DNA of 64,000 bases from Paenibacillus sp. FSL H7-0737 (GTDB taxonomy: Bacteria > Bacillota > Bacilli > Paenibacillales > Paenibacillaceae). The position numbers were made by a program, and so were the translations under genes. The notes under the pieces are model-generated. The model saw only the letters and a list, made by a program, of their open reading frames with translations. It ran no database searches and was not told the origin of the DNA. How positions within the stretch are numbered: the stretch's first letter is position 1; the number at the start of each line of letters is the position of its first letter. The stretch spans positions 558,001 to 622,000 of the forward strand of contig NZ_CP009279.1 in assembly GCF_000758545.1 (NCBI RefSeq), given 5' to 3'. Positions 51,564 through 60,001 of the stretch are shown here, piece by piece.

Positions 51564-52205
51564 ATGAACGCTACACAAACACAAACCAATGATTTTAAAG
51601 AAATTATTACGGGTCGCCGCTCTATCCGCAAATATGATCCATCCGTTAAGATCAGCAAAGAAGAGATGACTCAGATTCTTACGGAAGCGACTCTTGCACC
51701 TTCTTCTGTAAACATGCAGCCTTGGCGGTTTCTTGTCATTGAAAGTGACGAAGCAAAAGCTACTTTAGCTCCTCTTGCTCGCTTTAATGGCGTACAAGTT
51801 GAAACCTCTGCAGCTATGATTGCCATTTTCGGTGATTTGAACAATTTCGACTATGCAGAGGAGATTTATGGCACAGCTGTTGAACGTGGACTAATGCCTG
51901 CTGAAGTAAAAGAAAACCAATTAACTAGATTATCTGCTCACTTTGCTACCTTGCCACGTGAAGTTAACAAAGATACTGTGCTTATTGATGGTGCTCTTGT
52001 TGCAATGCAATTGATGCTGGTTGCCCGTGCACATGGATACGATACAAACCCAATTGGCGGTTATGAAAAAGATCAAATCGCAGAAGCGTTTGGCATGGAA
52101 AAAGATCGTTATGTTCCTGTAATGTTGCTTTCCATCGGTAAGGCTGTTGATGCAGGTTACCCATCTGTCCGTTTGCCTATCGATAAAATTGCTGAGTGGA
52201 AATAA
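51564..52205 (+). CDS. Nitroreductase family protein
   Basis: A 213-aa FMN-dependent oxidoreductase. FMN-binding arginines are in ITGRRSIRKYDPSVK, and SSVNMQPWRFLVIESDEAKA is the typical second segment. Such proteins reduce quinones or nitroaromatics with NAD(P)H. It is in the MarR operon and precedes an ABM monooxygenase, the combination seen in quinone and electrophile detoxification units. The ATG has AAAGGAG upstream at good spacing. Confidence 0.9.
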   Translation: MNATQTQTNDFKEIITGRRSIRKYDPSVKISKEEMTQILTEATLAPSSVNMQPWRFLVIESDEAKATLAPLARFNGVQVETSAAMIAIFGDLNNFDYAEEIYGTAVERGLMPAEVKENQLTRLSAHFATLPREVNKDTVLIDGALVAMQLMLVARAHGYDTNPIGGYEKDQIAEAFGMEKDRYVPVMLLSIGKAVDAGYPSVRLPIDKIAEWK

Positions 52206-52232
52206 TACTTTATACCTTAGGAGGAAAACACA

Positions 52233-52526
52233 ATGATCATTATCCATGCAGTACTTAAAGTGAATCCAGAACGTCGCGAGCAGTTTTTAGCGGAGTCCAA
52301 AACACTTCTCACAGCTACTCACGCTGAAGAAGGAAATCTCTCTTACGAGCTGTATGAGAATGCTGGAGAAGCAAACTCATTTATTATGGTGGAGACTTGG
52401 CGCGACGCTGAAGCCGTATCCAGCCACAATACGAGCGCTCATTTTACTGCGTTCTCAGCTAAAGCTGGTGAATTCTTGGCTGCGCCACTAGACGTAAAAG
52501 TATTTAGCGCAGAGCAAGTGAAATAA
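52233..52526 (+). CDS. Putative quinol monooxygenase (ABM domain)
   Basis: A 97-aa dimeric-barrel ABM domain protein (YgiN/antibiotic biosynthesis monooxygenase family). Typical features are HAVLKVNPERREQFLAESK, EEGNLSYELYENAGEANSF and TWRDAEAVSSHNTSAHFTAF. It probably oxidises quinols or similar aromatic substrates, matching the upstream nitroreductase. It starts 27 bp after the nitroreductase with AGGAGG upstream and is followed by a terminator at 52562. Confidence 0.9.
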   Translation: MIIIHAVLKVNPERREQFLAESKTLLTATHAEEGNLSYELYENAGEANSFIMVETWRDAEAVSSHNTSAHFTAFSAKAGEFLAAPLDVKVFSAEQVK

Positions 52527-52561
52527 GTTATCTCGATTCTTAGTGAATCCTGGTTGATCTT

Positions 52562-52612
52562 AAACAGGGATGTTCCATAGCCATAATGGCTGCGGGGCAT
52601 TCCTGTTTTTTA
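52562..52612 (+). terminator. Intrinsic terminator after MarR operon
   Basis: AAACAGG and CCTGTTTTTT with an inner AGCC-ATAAT-GGCT hairpin. Confidence 0.75.
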
Positions 52613-52699
52613 TGTTCCCCGTTTATAAGGAGGAGTTCAAGGGTATCTATCCTTACCTTGATACATGTGCAATCACAATAAAGATAGGGGATCTTACAT

Positions 52700-54268
52700 A
52701 TGGAAACACAGAAAAATATGATCGATATGGTGAACTATTATTTATCAGGCGGTTCACTTGCCCGCATTATGGGCGAAGCAGGAGAAGAGGCGGAGCACAG
52801 GCTGATGGGGATCGACCTGGAGGCGGCTAGAGCATACCGACAGTCCATTGGCGGAGTCATTACGGAGGGTGAGCAGCTATTTCAGGTTCCTGGCTTTAGC
52901 CCAAGATTGCTGGGACAACTTACTGAAGTATTAGACAGATTAGATTCAGACAAGCTAAAAGCTCTGGCCCCACAAACCACATGGAATAACCAAGTAGATC
53001 CTTACGTGAATGGACCCGAGTGCCTAGGGATGATACTAGAAGAAATAAAGAAGGCACAGCATTATATTCACCTGTCCGTGATGCTCTTCTTTAATGACCG
53101 TTCAGGCAATCTGGTTGCAGATGAATTATTTCACGCCCTTAAACGGGGGGTGAAGGTACGGATCATGGTCAATTACGCGCTGACAGCTTTAGGGTATGAG
53201 AACAATCTGGCGTTTGGTCAATTTTCCAAGATTTCTGAAAGGCTCGAGAATGCAGGAGCTAAGCTGTTGAATACCTTCAATTCTTATTATACAGCCGTAG
53301 AATGGCGTGTGAAGCGGAAGGCGCTGAAGCAACAAGGCGTACCGGAAAGTATCCTGTTCTTACAGGATAAAGTACAAGAGGACGTTGAAATCACTGGGCT
53401 GAATGTCATTGATCATCGGAAGTTTATGGTCATTGATGGGGTAACCTCTATTATTGGCAGCCTGAATATTGGAGATCAATACACGTACGTGACGCCTGTT
53501 CAGGCATCTTCTTCGATCAGTATAGAAGGACATTTACAGGGGATTCCTAGTAAAAAAGAGGAGTGGCATGATGGCTGCTTCCGCATCCGTGGCGCGGCGG
53601 CGCAGCCTTTAAATGCTAAGTTTCATTCCCGTTGGTTACTTCTGGGAGGTGATCATTTTGACGTGGATGATGCCTTCTACCATCCGAATGTAAATTATCA
53701 TTTTGGGGAGGAAGAATGTACACTGTTTGCAAGCTTTCCGGGTAATCCAGTTAACTTAATTCAGCAATACTATTTGAATTTAATTACCTATGCGAAAGAG
53801 GAGACGGTGATTGTAAATCCTTATTTGATTGATCAAGAGTTTTGGGATCGGCTGGGGGAGCTGGGGCCAGACTGTTCCTGTCATCTGAGCATCTGCAATC
53901 CGCTGAAGGTTAATGATCATCCTACCAATACTGCGGCGGTACGAGGCAATATGTATAAGCCGTTTCTCAATGGGGTTTCCTTTTATGATTACAGTTTCAC
54001 AGGTCGTTTTTCACATTGGAAAATAACCTATGACCATAGATCACGGGTGGTATTTCATGGCTCCTACAACATCAATGAGAGAAGCGCCTGCCACGATTTC
54101 GAGCTGGGAATGCTGGTGAAAGGGGAGGCCTTCGCAGAGCGGATAAAGTCTATGATCGATTATGATCTGGGTGTCTCACGGAGAATTACGAAGAAAAGTG
54201 AGTTCTTTAAGTATCCTTGGCTGCATCCTAGTACGTATCTGAACAAGGTTACTCAGAATTACACTTGA
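52700..54268 (+). CDS. Phospholipase D-like protein, degenerate second HKD
   Basis: A 522-aa PLD-superfamily protein. The first HKD motif is intact, DHRKFMVIDGVTSIIGSLNI (HxKxxxxD). The second, at about residue 440, is HWKITYDHRSRVVFHGSYNI: the position of the last Asp is His, with Asp one residue earlier, so the active site may be altered. A 90-residue N-terminal helical region precedes the PLD core, and no transmembrane segment like that of cardiolipin synthase is visible. The ATG has AGGGGA upstream. An inverted repeat covers the stop codon region and the next ribosome binding site. Confidence 0.82.
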   Translation: METQKNMIDMVNYYLSGGSLARIMGEAGEEAEHRLMGIDLEAARAYRQSIGGVITEGEQLFQVPGFSPRLLGQLTEVLDRLDSDKLKALAPQTTWNNQVDPYVNGPECLGMILEEIKKAQHYIHLSVMLFFNDRSGNLVADELFHALKRGVKVRIMVNYALTALGYENNLAFGQFSKISERLENAGAKLLNTFNSYYTAVEWRVKRKALKQQGVPESILFLQDKVQEDVEITGLNVIDHRKFMVIDGVTSIIGSLNIGDQYTYVTPVQASSSISIEGHLQGIPSKKEEWHDGCFRIRGAAAQPLNAKFHSRWLLLGGDHFDVDDAFYHPNVNYHFGEEECTLFASFPGNPVNLIQQYYLNLITYAKEETVIVNPYLIDQEFWDRLGELGPDCSCHLSICNPLKVNDHPTNTAAVRGNMYKPFLNGVSFYDYSFTGRFSHWKITYDHRSRVVFHGSYNINERSACHDFELGMLVKGEAFAERIKSMIDYDLGVSRRITKKSEFFKYPWLHPSTYLNKVTQNYT

Positions 54269-54315
54269 TAATATCGGTTCATTGTCATGTATAATGATCG
54301 TTATAAATTATCAAG
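54264..54315 (+). repeat. Inverted repeat over stop and next RBS
   Basis: CTTGATAAT (54264) and ATTATCAAG (54307) are nine-base perfect arms 34 bp apart. The first includes the end of the PLD gene; the second reaches the AAGGTGG of the next gene, so folding could hide that ribosome binding site. Confidence 0.5.
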
Positions 54316-54329
54316 GTGGAATCATAGCT

Positions 54330-54707
54330 ATGAAAATCAAAATTACAAAGAATGGCATGAAAAAGGATGAGGTATTCTTTCGCACAGAGTTTGGCGAGGG
54401 TCGGGGGATCTGGTGCGGTGCTCCTGTGGAGCCAGATACGGAAACAGATGTGGAATTCGAGCTTTCGGAGCTGCTGATGAGATGGGTGGATATTCTGCCT
54501 GCACCTGCTAGTGAGTTCAATACTAGGTTAGAGGGAGATAAGATTGTTTTTACCGGTGTGCTGGAGAATATTGAAGAGGATGGAACAGGATTTTTGCGAA
54601 TAGGTGAAAGTTTAGTGATGTTCGAGTGTCTCGGTGAGCCTATGGCGCTTGGTGTGTTTGTAGAAGTACAGGTTCGTAATGTGAGTATCTACCCTTTGAG
54701 TATTTGA
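54330..54707 (+). CDS. Hypothetical protein, 125 aa
   Basis: A soluble, acidic protein (MKIKITKNGMKKDEVFFRTE at the N-terminus; GRGIWCGAPVEPDTETDVEF in the centre; GDKIVFTGVLENIEEDGTGF and GLSLRIGES-like segments later), beta-rich throughout. I do not recognise the family. The frame is open from 54282 but the ATG at 54330 has AAGGTGG upstream. It follows the PLD-like gene by 61 bp. The single Cys and lack of a signal peptide suggest a cytoplasmic role. Confidence 0.65.
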   Translation: MKIKITKNGMKKDEVFFRTEFGEGRGIWCGAPVEPDTETDVEFELSELLMRWVDILPAPASEFNTRLEGDKIVFTGVLENIEEDGTGFLRIGESLVMFECLGEPMALGVFVEVQVRNVSIYPLSI

Positions 54708-54779
54708 CGCTTATCAGGGACTAAGATAACATACAAAGATAGCATTAGATTTAGAAGTAAGTATGAGGAGTAGAAGTCT

Positions 54780-55106
54780 ATGAACACCGAAATTCAGCAA
54801 TTTAAGACCGAATTCTTCAAGGCGCTGGCTCATCCGATGCGAATTCGTATACTGGAACTGCTCAGCGAAGGTGAGAAGAATGTAAATGAGCTACAAGCCA
54901 TTCTAGGATCAGAAGGCTCTGCTGTATCCCAGCAGCTAGCTGTTTTACGCGCCAAGAATGTAGTAGCCAGTGTAAAAGAAGGTACCACTGTGATCTATTC
55001 GTTACGTGATCCTCTAATTAAAGATCTTCTGGTCGTAGCCAAACAAATATTTGATAACCATCTGGTGAATACCATTTCATTGCTCGAAGGTATGCGCGGA
55101 GAATAA
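54780..55106 (+). CDS. ArsR-type transcriptional regulator
   Basis: A 108-aa winged-helix repressor of the ArsR/SmtB type: FFKALAHPMRIRILELLSEG, NELQAILGSEGSAVSQQLAV, VVASVKEGTTVIYSLRDPL. No Cys metal ligands are present in the DNA-binding helix, so it is not a classical metal sensor. It is followed 99 bp later by a SulP transporter with its own promoter-like sequence and inverted repeats, so the regulator is likely to control that gene. Confidence 0.9.
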   Translation: MNTEIQQFKTEFFKALAHPMRIRILELLSEGEKNVNELQAILGSEGSAVSQQLAVLRAKNVVASVKEGTTVIYSLRDPLIKDLLVVAKQIFDNHLVNTISLLEGMRGE

Positions 55107-55113
55107 AGGAATA

Positions 55114-55196
55114 ACATTATTTTGGCGTTGACAACAGTAGCGTCCTAGAGTAATGTTCTTCTTATATTCAAATAATCAGATATTTAAAGAAAAGAA
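55114..55196 (+). promoter_or_regulatory. SulP promoter with inverted repeats
   Basis: TTGACA (55129), 17 bp, TAATGT. An inverted repeat AACATTA (55116) and TAATGTT (55151) flanks the -35 region, and an imperfect ATTCAAATA/TATTTAAA dyad lies between the -10 box and the start codon. These are candidate ArsR sites. Confidence 0.5.
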
Positions 55197-55205
55197 GGTT
55201 TGATC

Positions 55206-56984
55206 ATGACAGGGTGGGGCCGATATAAAGGCTACAACATGAATGCATTTCGCAAGGATTTGATTTCGGGAACAATCGTTGGTGTTATTGCCATTCCTTT
55301 GGGGATGGCATTTGCTATTGCATCTGGTGTAAAACCGGAGTATGGCATTTACACGACAATCGTTGCCGGAATATGTATTTCATTGTTCGGAGGATCAAAA
55401 TTTCAAATTGGTGGGCCAACAGGTGCTTTTATTCCTATCTTGTTTGCCATTGCGATGGAGTATGGCTATGAGAACTTGCTTATCGCTGGGATGATGGCAG
55501 GCGTTATTCTAGTTCTCATGGGATTATTAAAGTTGGGTGTATTGATTAAGTTTATTCCGAGGCCAGTAACGATTGGTTTCACAGCAGGGATAGCGGTCAT
55601 TATCTTCACCGGGCAGATTGCTAATTTCCTTGGACTAAGGAATATAGAACGGCATGAGAGCTTTGTAAATAATATGAAAGAAATAGGGCTTCATCTATCG
55701 ACGATGAATGGATACAGTATTCTGACCGCCGTGATTTGTCTTGCCGTCGTTATCCTAGCGATTCGATTCGCTCCGAAGGTGCCTGGATCATTGGTAGGTC
55801 TTCTGTGCGCGACTGTGGTTGCTGCGTTATTCTTTAGTGGTAAAGTGACTACGATTGGCTCTGCGTACGGAGATATTCCTAATACCTTACCAAGCTTTCG
55901 ATTTCCGGACATTACTTGGGAACGAATTACCCTGCTAATTCGTCCGGCATTTATCATTGCAATGCTAGGTGCTATAGAGTCATTGTTATCTGCTGTTGTA
56001 GCGGATGGAATGACAGGCAGCCGCCATAATAGTAACCGAGAGCTGATCGGTCAGGGAATCGCAAATATTGCTGCTCCATTGTTCGGGGGCATACCAGCGA
56101 CAGGAGCAATTGCTAGAACAGCGACGAACATCAAGAGTGGCGCTGTTTCTCCCATCTCGGGGATCGTTCACGGTGTTGTGGTGTTTCTAATTCTCCTGTT
56201 GCTCGCACCCTATGCTTCCAGTATTCCTTTAGCTGCGATGGCACCGATCTTAATGGTAGTAGCTTGGAATATGAGTGAGCGCAAAGAGTTCCTTCATCTG
56301 CTTAAGATCAAGACCGGCGATTCCTTGGTGTTATTCATCACCTTCTTGTTAACGATATTTGCAGATTTAACGCTGGCTGTAGAGGTGGGATTAATTCTTG
56401 CGGTTATTCTGTTTGTGAAACGAATGGGAGAGGTTCATCTGGTAGCCAAAGTGCTGCCTGATCCGAAGTCCGTTAAGGTAGAGGCACATATGGTTACGGA
56501 GAGTCATGACTGTCCGCAAATTGGAATTTACACGGTGGAAGGTCCGCTGTTTTTTGGCGCTGCTTATCGATTCGATGACACTATGCCAAGCTATGGTTCA
56601 GATCAACCTAGAATTATATTAATGCGGATGGGGAAAGTACCCTTCATGGATACCACTGGAGAATCCAATTTAGCAGAGCTGGTGCGGCATTTACAAGCTG
56701 TTGGAGGGAAACTTATGATTTCAGGTATTCAGCCACAGCCGCTTGAGCTACTCAAGAGAACTGGACTGTATAGTACCATAGGTGAGGCTCAGTTTTATCC
56801 GCACACCGGGGAAGCCATTAATGACGCACTTAACAGCATCGATTACAACAAGTGTATTGGATGTAGCCATGCCGCTTTTAGGGAGTGTACAGCGTTCTCC
56901 TGTCTGGAAGAGGCGGGAAGTGTGCGCGGTCTGAAAGGGCGTAAGAAACCTGTAATTGCACCTGAACTAAATAGTGGTCTTTGA
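55206..56984 (+). CDS. SulP family anion transporter with STAS domain and Cys-rich tail
   Basis: A 592-aa permease with about 10-12 membrane helices (GVIAIPLGMAFAIASGVKPE, GPTGAFIPILFAIAMEYGYE) and a cytoplasmic STAS domain (about 435-545; FMDTTGESNLAELVRHLQ). Substrate may be sulfate, bicarbonate or another anion. Unusually, it continues for about 50 residues with CIGCSHAAFRECTAFSCLEE, four cysteines that could bind zinc or a cluster or sense redox. An ArsR gene precedes it. The ATG at 55206 has AAGGT upstream. A terminator follows at 57005. Confidence 0.88.
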   Translation: MTGWGRYKGYNMNAFRKDLISGTIVGVIAIPLGMAFAIASGVKPEYGIYTTIVAGICISLFGGSKFQIGGPTGAFIPILFAIAMEYGYENLLIAGMMAGVILVLMGLLKLGVLIKFIPRPVTIGFTAGIAVIIFTGQIANFLGLRNIERHESFVNNMKEIGLHLSTMNGYSILTAVICLAVVILAIRFAPKVPGSLVGLLCATVVAALFFSGKVTTIGSAYGDIPNTLPSFRFPDITWERITLLIRPAFIIAMLGAIESLLSAVVADGMTGSRHNSNRELIGQGIANIAAPLFGGIPATGAIARTATNIKSGAVSPISGIVHGVVVFLILLLLAPYASSIPLAAMAPILMVVAWNMSERKEFLHLLKIKTGDSLVLFITFLLTIFADLTLAVEVGLILAVILFVKRMGEVHLVAKVLPDPKSVKVEAHMVTESHDCPQIGIYTVEGPLFFGAAYRFDDTMPSYGSDQPRIILMRMGKVPFMDTTGESNLAELVRHLQAVGGKLMISGIQPQPLELLKRTGLYSTIGEAQFYPHTGEAINDALNSIDYNKCIGCSHAAFRECTAFSCLEEAGSVRGLKGRKKPVIAPELNSGL

Positions 56985-57002
56985 GTGAAATAGATAAGAG
57001 TC

Positions 57003-57033
57003 AGCCCGGACGTTTTTGCGTCCGGGTTTTTCT
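57003..57033 (+). terminator. Intrinsic terminator after SulP gene
   Basis: CCCGGACG-TTTTTG-CGTCCGGG followed by TTTTTC. Confidence 0.92.
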
Positions 57034-57038
57034 GTTCA

Positions 57039-57135
57039 AATATAAGAATTTAAGTTTCACATCATATATTATCCTTATATTTCTCGCTTAAACGCTTATC
57101 GTCCTAATAAGGACGACAAAGGCGTTTATGCTTGA
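57039..57135 (-). repeat. REP-like element, copy 4
   Basis: On the minus strand AACGCCTTTGTCGTCCTTAT, then AGGACGATAAGCGTTTAAG, CGAGAAATATAAGGATAAT and a TTCTTATATTT end. This matches the copy at 38922 closely. The GTCCTTAT-TAGGAC core forms a stem-loop. Confidence 0.7.
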
Positions 57136-57215
57136 GATTGGACTTGGGAATGCCAAATTTGTACAATTGGGTATAAGTTAAATGTAAACTATCTCGATAA
57201 GGAGAATATAAGCTC

Positions 57216-57917
57216 ATGAAGGAATTGCGTTATCCGAAGGTGTTTATGCTCTTGGCAGGTCTGTCTGTGGCGACATTGGCCGTATATCGTGTAGTGTCAC
57301 TACAGACGGATTCGTTTTATGCATTTTTACTCTGGAATTTATTCCTGGCTTGGATTCCGTTCCTGTTCTCTATGGCTGCTTATGAACTGGATAAAAGGAA
57401 GATAGGTGGATTGCTGCTTGTTCCGCTAGGCGTCGCTTGGCTGCTGTTCTTTCCGAACGCGCCTTATCTCATGACGGATCTGGTGCATCTGACGATAAGA
57501 AAAAGCAGATATATCGTGGATGGCACCATTCAGAATCGGTATTGGTATGATCTGGTTACCCTCTTATTGTTCACTTGGAGCGGATGGTTGACTGGTTTCT
57601 TCTCTTTATACCAGTTCCAGACGGTTGTTTATCGCAAGAGCAGCCTGCTGTTCTCTTGGATATTCGTATTCGCAGCATGTGTACTTGGGGGGTATGGTGT
57701 CCTGCTTGGCCGAGTCTACAGGCTGAATAGCTGGGATGTACTGACGGACCGGCATCAGTTGTACCAACTGGTTATGGACAGCTTGAATCGACAGTCGGTA
57801 TTTTTCAGCTTGTTCATTGCGTTTGTATTGCTGGTTATCTACGCTACGATGTACTGTTTGCTGAATGGTCTTGGAACCAGTGAAAGAGGAAGGGGCGCTA
57901 AGCGCATACGTGGTTAA
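57216..57917 (+). CDS. DUF1361 membrane protein
   Basis: A 233-aa protein with six hydrophobic helices and the DUF1361 pattern: FLLWNLFLAWIPFLFSMAAY, WLLFFPNAPYLMTDLVHLTI (the FPNAPY motif) and GRVYRLNSWDVLTDRHQLYQ. Function is unknown. The ATG has AAGGAGA upstream. Its stop overlaps the convergent alkyltransferase-like gene by four bases. Confidence 0.88.
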   Translation: MKELRYPKVFMLLAGLSVATLAVYRVVSLQTDSFYAFLLWNLFLAWIPFLFSMAAYELDKRKIGGLLLVPLGVAWLLFFPNAPYLMTDLVHLTIRKSRYIVDGTIQNRYWYDLVTLLLFTWSGWLTGFFSLYQFQTVVYRKSSLLFSWIFVFAACVLGGYGVLLGRVYRLNSWDVLTDRHQLYQLVMDSLNRQSVFFSLFIAFVLLVIYATMYCLLNGLGTSERGRGAKRIRG

Positions 57918-58231
57918 TCCATAAATTCCGGATCAAATTGGTATTGCTTCAGATCTACCACACCTTTTTCATTAAAAATAATCCCTTCCTCCTGTAAATA
58001 AAGCTTCTGGAGGGAGTTGGATTCATCTTCAGTCAAGGCGATCATTCCTTTGGCGTTGATAACCCGATGCCAGGGAAGCTTATATTTTCTACTCATGGAG
58101 TGAAGGATACGAACTACCTGCCTTGCGCCTCTTGGGCTTCCTGCCGCACGAGCAACGCCTCCGTAAGTCATTACTTTTCCTTCAGGTATAGATTGTATGA
58201 TACGAATCACTTGTTCTGTAAATGGTGTCAT
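57914..58231 (-). CDS. Alkyltransferase-like (ATL) DNA-binding protein
   Basis: A 105-aa protein of the MGMT fold: TEQVIRIIQSIPEGKVMTYG, GVARAAGSPRGARQVVRIL. The normal active-site PCHRV is PWHRVI, with Trp replacing the alkyl-accepting Cys, so it cannot repair DNA directly. ATL proteins bind O6-alkylguanine and channel it to nucleotide excision repair. The ATG has an AGGAG site. The gene is convergent with DUF1361. Confidence 0.9.
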   Translation of the reverse strand: MTPFTEQVIRIIQSIPEGKVMTYGGVARAAGSPRGARQVVRILHSMSRKYKLPWHRVINAKGMIALTEDESNSLQKLYLQEEGIIFNEKGVVDLKQYQFDPEFMD

Positions 58232-58297
58232 AGGGAGCTCCTATCTCTTATTTTCATCAAATTATACCAGATGATCACTACAATCATAAACATTCAA

Positions 58298-58328
58298 CAT
58301 GCCGCTGCTAAAGCGGCTTTTTTATTTT
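58298..58328 (+). terminator. Terminator-like hairpin without upstream gene
   Basis: GCCGCT-GCTA-AGCGGC followed by TTTTTTATTTT on the plus strand. No plus-strand gene ends just before it; it may insulate the germination operon from read-through. Confidence 0.5.
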
Positions 58329-58450
58329 AACAGAAGGATTTTACTTTCCTTTGTGAAGAAGTTGATCCCTTTTAAGTATAATTTTGGCGGATAGTATTTA
58401 GTGAGATGGGGGATAATTTCTAGGAAACTATTGTGACAGGAGTGACTACT

Positions 58451-60001
58451 GTGGAGAAACAGACAGCAGATGGTAACCGCAAAGATTCCCTAAAAAATAC
58501 GACGTCTGGACAGACTCCGAGTACGTCACTAGATGAAATGATGAAGCTGTTTCGACAAATCTTCAAGGATGATGGAACACTAAGAATAAGGGTGATAAAT
58601 AATATCCATAGTGACGGCATCCGCTGCGGATTAGTCTATGTAGACGGAATGGTAGACAGGGAAATGATCCAGTACGGGGTGATAAAGCCTCTAATGGATT
58701 TTGATTTTACAGCAATGGATAGCGGGAATACAGCTGAAATGATGGAGAAAATTCGGACGCTGGTTATTAACATTAGCGATGTGGTTTGCTCTACGAGTTT
58801 GGATGAGATGGTTAGCGCGGTCGTAGCTGGAAAAACATTGTTTCTGATGGATGGCTTTGCGGGTGCGCTTAACATTAGTGCGCAGGGGTGGGAAACGAAG
58901 GCTATCGCGGAGCCTGTGACGGAAAAAAGCGTAAAGGGTCCGCGAGAAGGTTTTACAGAGTCGCTGCTTGTAAACTTGACGCTCATTCGCCGAAGAGTGC
59001 AAAGTCCGGACTTAAAGATTATTTATGGTCAAGTCGGGACTCGCTCCAAAACACAAACTTGTATTTGTTATATCGAAGGTTTGGCCTCACCGGATGTTGT
59101 TAAAGAGCTGCAAAACCGAATTCAACAGGTGGACATAGATGTTGTATTGGATACGTCTATTCTTTCGGAGCTTATTCGAGATGAACCCTTTTCACCCTTT
59201 GAAATGACGGGAAGCACAGAACGTCCTGATTCTGTAGTAAGCAAAATTATGGAGGGTAGAGTTGCCTTATTAATGGAAGGCAGTCCTTATGCAATGACAG
59301 TGCCCTATTTGTTTGTGGAGAATTTTCAGGCCAGTGCTGATTATTATATTAACTATTACTTTGGTTCGTTTAACCGAATGATAAGGGTACTTGGAGCCTT
59401 TTTGTCTATTAGTATTCCTGCTTTGTACGTAGCGTTGGTTACCTATAGTCAGGAAATGCTGCCTACCATGTTGTTACTTAGTATTTCAACGTCGAGAGTA
59501 GCCGTTCCTTTTCCAACTGTGGTGGAGGTCTTGTTCATGCTAACGATATTTGAAATTCTGCGAGAGGCAGGAGAACGAATACCGACCTACATTGGTCAGG
59601 CGATTAGCATCGTAGGTGCGCTTGTACTGGGTCAGGCGGCTGTGGAAGCGAGAATCGTTAGCGCTCCTATGATTATTGTAGTGGGTTTAACAGGAATTAT
59701 GGCTTTGCTTAACCCAAGACTGACGGGTCCTCTAATCGTAGTAAGGTCGCTTTTGCTGTTCGTAACCTTTTTTCTGGGATTATATGGGTATTTTTTGGGT
59801 GTGATCGGTTTAGTGATTCATTTGATGAGTTTACGTTCCTTTGGGGTTCAGTACATGCTTGGAGTAGGTTCTATTCATCCGCAGGACATTAAGGATACAG
59901 CTATAAGGGCGCCATGGTGGCATATGTATTTACGTCCGGCGATGATTGGAGCGCGTAACCGAAAGAGAAAAGCGACCAATAAAGTAAGGAATCGGTCATG
60001 A
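58451..60001 (+). CDS. GerA-family germinant receptor A subunit, cluster 2
   Basis: A 516-aa subunit with the same layout as the cluster 1 copy: hydrophilic N-terminal half with TSLDEMMKLFRQIFKDDGTL and SSDVVC-like segments, then five or six membrane helices from about 280 onward, including SISIPALYVALVTYSQEMLP. The GTG at 58451 with AGGAG eight bases upstream is preferred; GTG codons at 58433 and 58442 also open the frame. It overlaps the C-subunit gene by four bases (ATGA). Confidence 0.92.
   Translation: MEKQTADGNRKDSLKNTTSGQTPSTSLDEMMKLFRQIFKDDGTLRIRVINNIHSDGIRCGLVYVDGMVDREMIQYGVIKPLMDFDFTAMDSGNTAEMMEKIRTLVINISDVVCSTSLDEMVSAVVAGKTLFLMDGFAGALNISAQGWETKAIAEPVTEKSVKGPREGFTESLLVNLTLIRRRVQSPDLKIIYGQVGTRSKTQTCICYIEGLASPDVVKELQNRIQQVDIDVVLDTSILSELIRDEPFSPFEMTGSTERPDSVVSKIMEGRVALLMEGSPYAMTVPYLFVENFQASADYYINYYFGSFNRMIRVLGAFLSISIPALYVALVTYSQEMLPTMLLLSISTSRVAVPFPTVVEVLFMLTIFEILREAGERIPTYIGQAISIVGALVLGQAAVEARIVSAPMIIVVGLTGIMALLNPRLTGPLIVVRSLLLFVTFFLGLYGYFLGVIGLVIHLMSLRSFGVQYMLGVGSIHPQDIKDTAIRAPWWHMYLRPAMIGARNRKRKATNKVRNRS

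Noticed and set aside
52570-52830. 86-aa plus-strand frame before the PLD-like gene
   Set aside because: It begins inside the terminator hairpin and overlaps the start of the PLD-like gene in another frame; no family resemblance.
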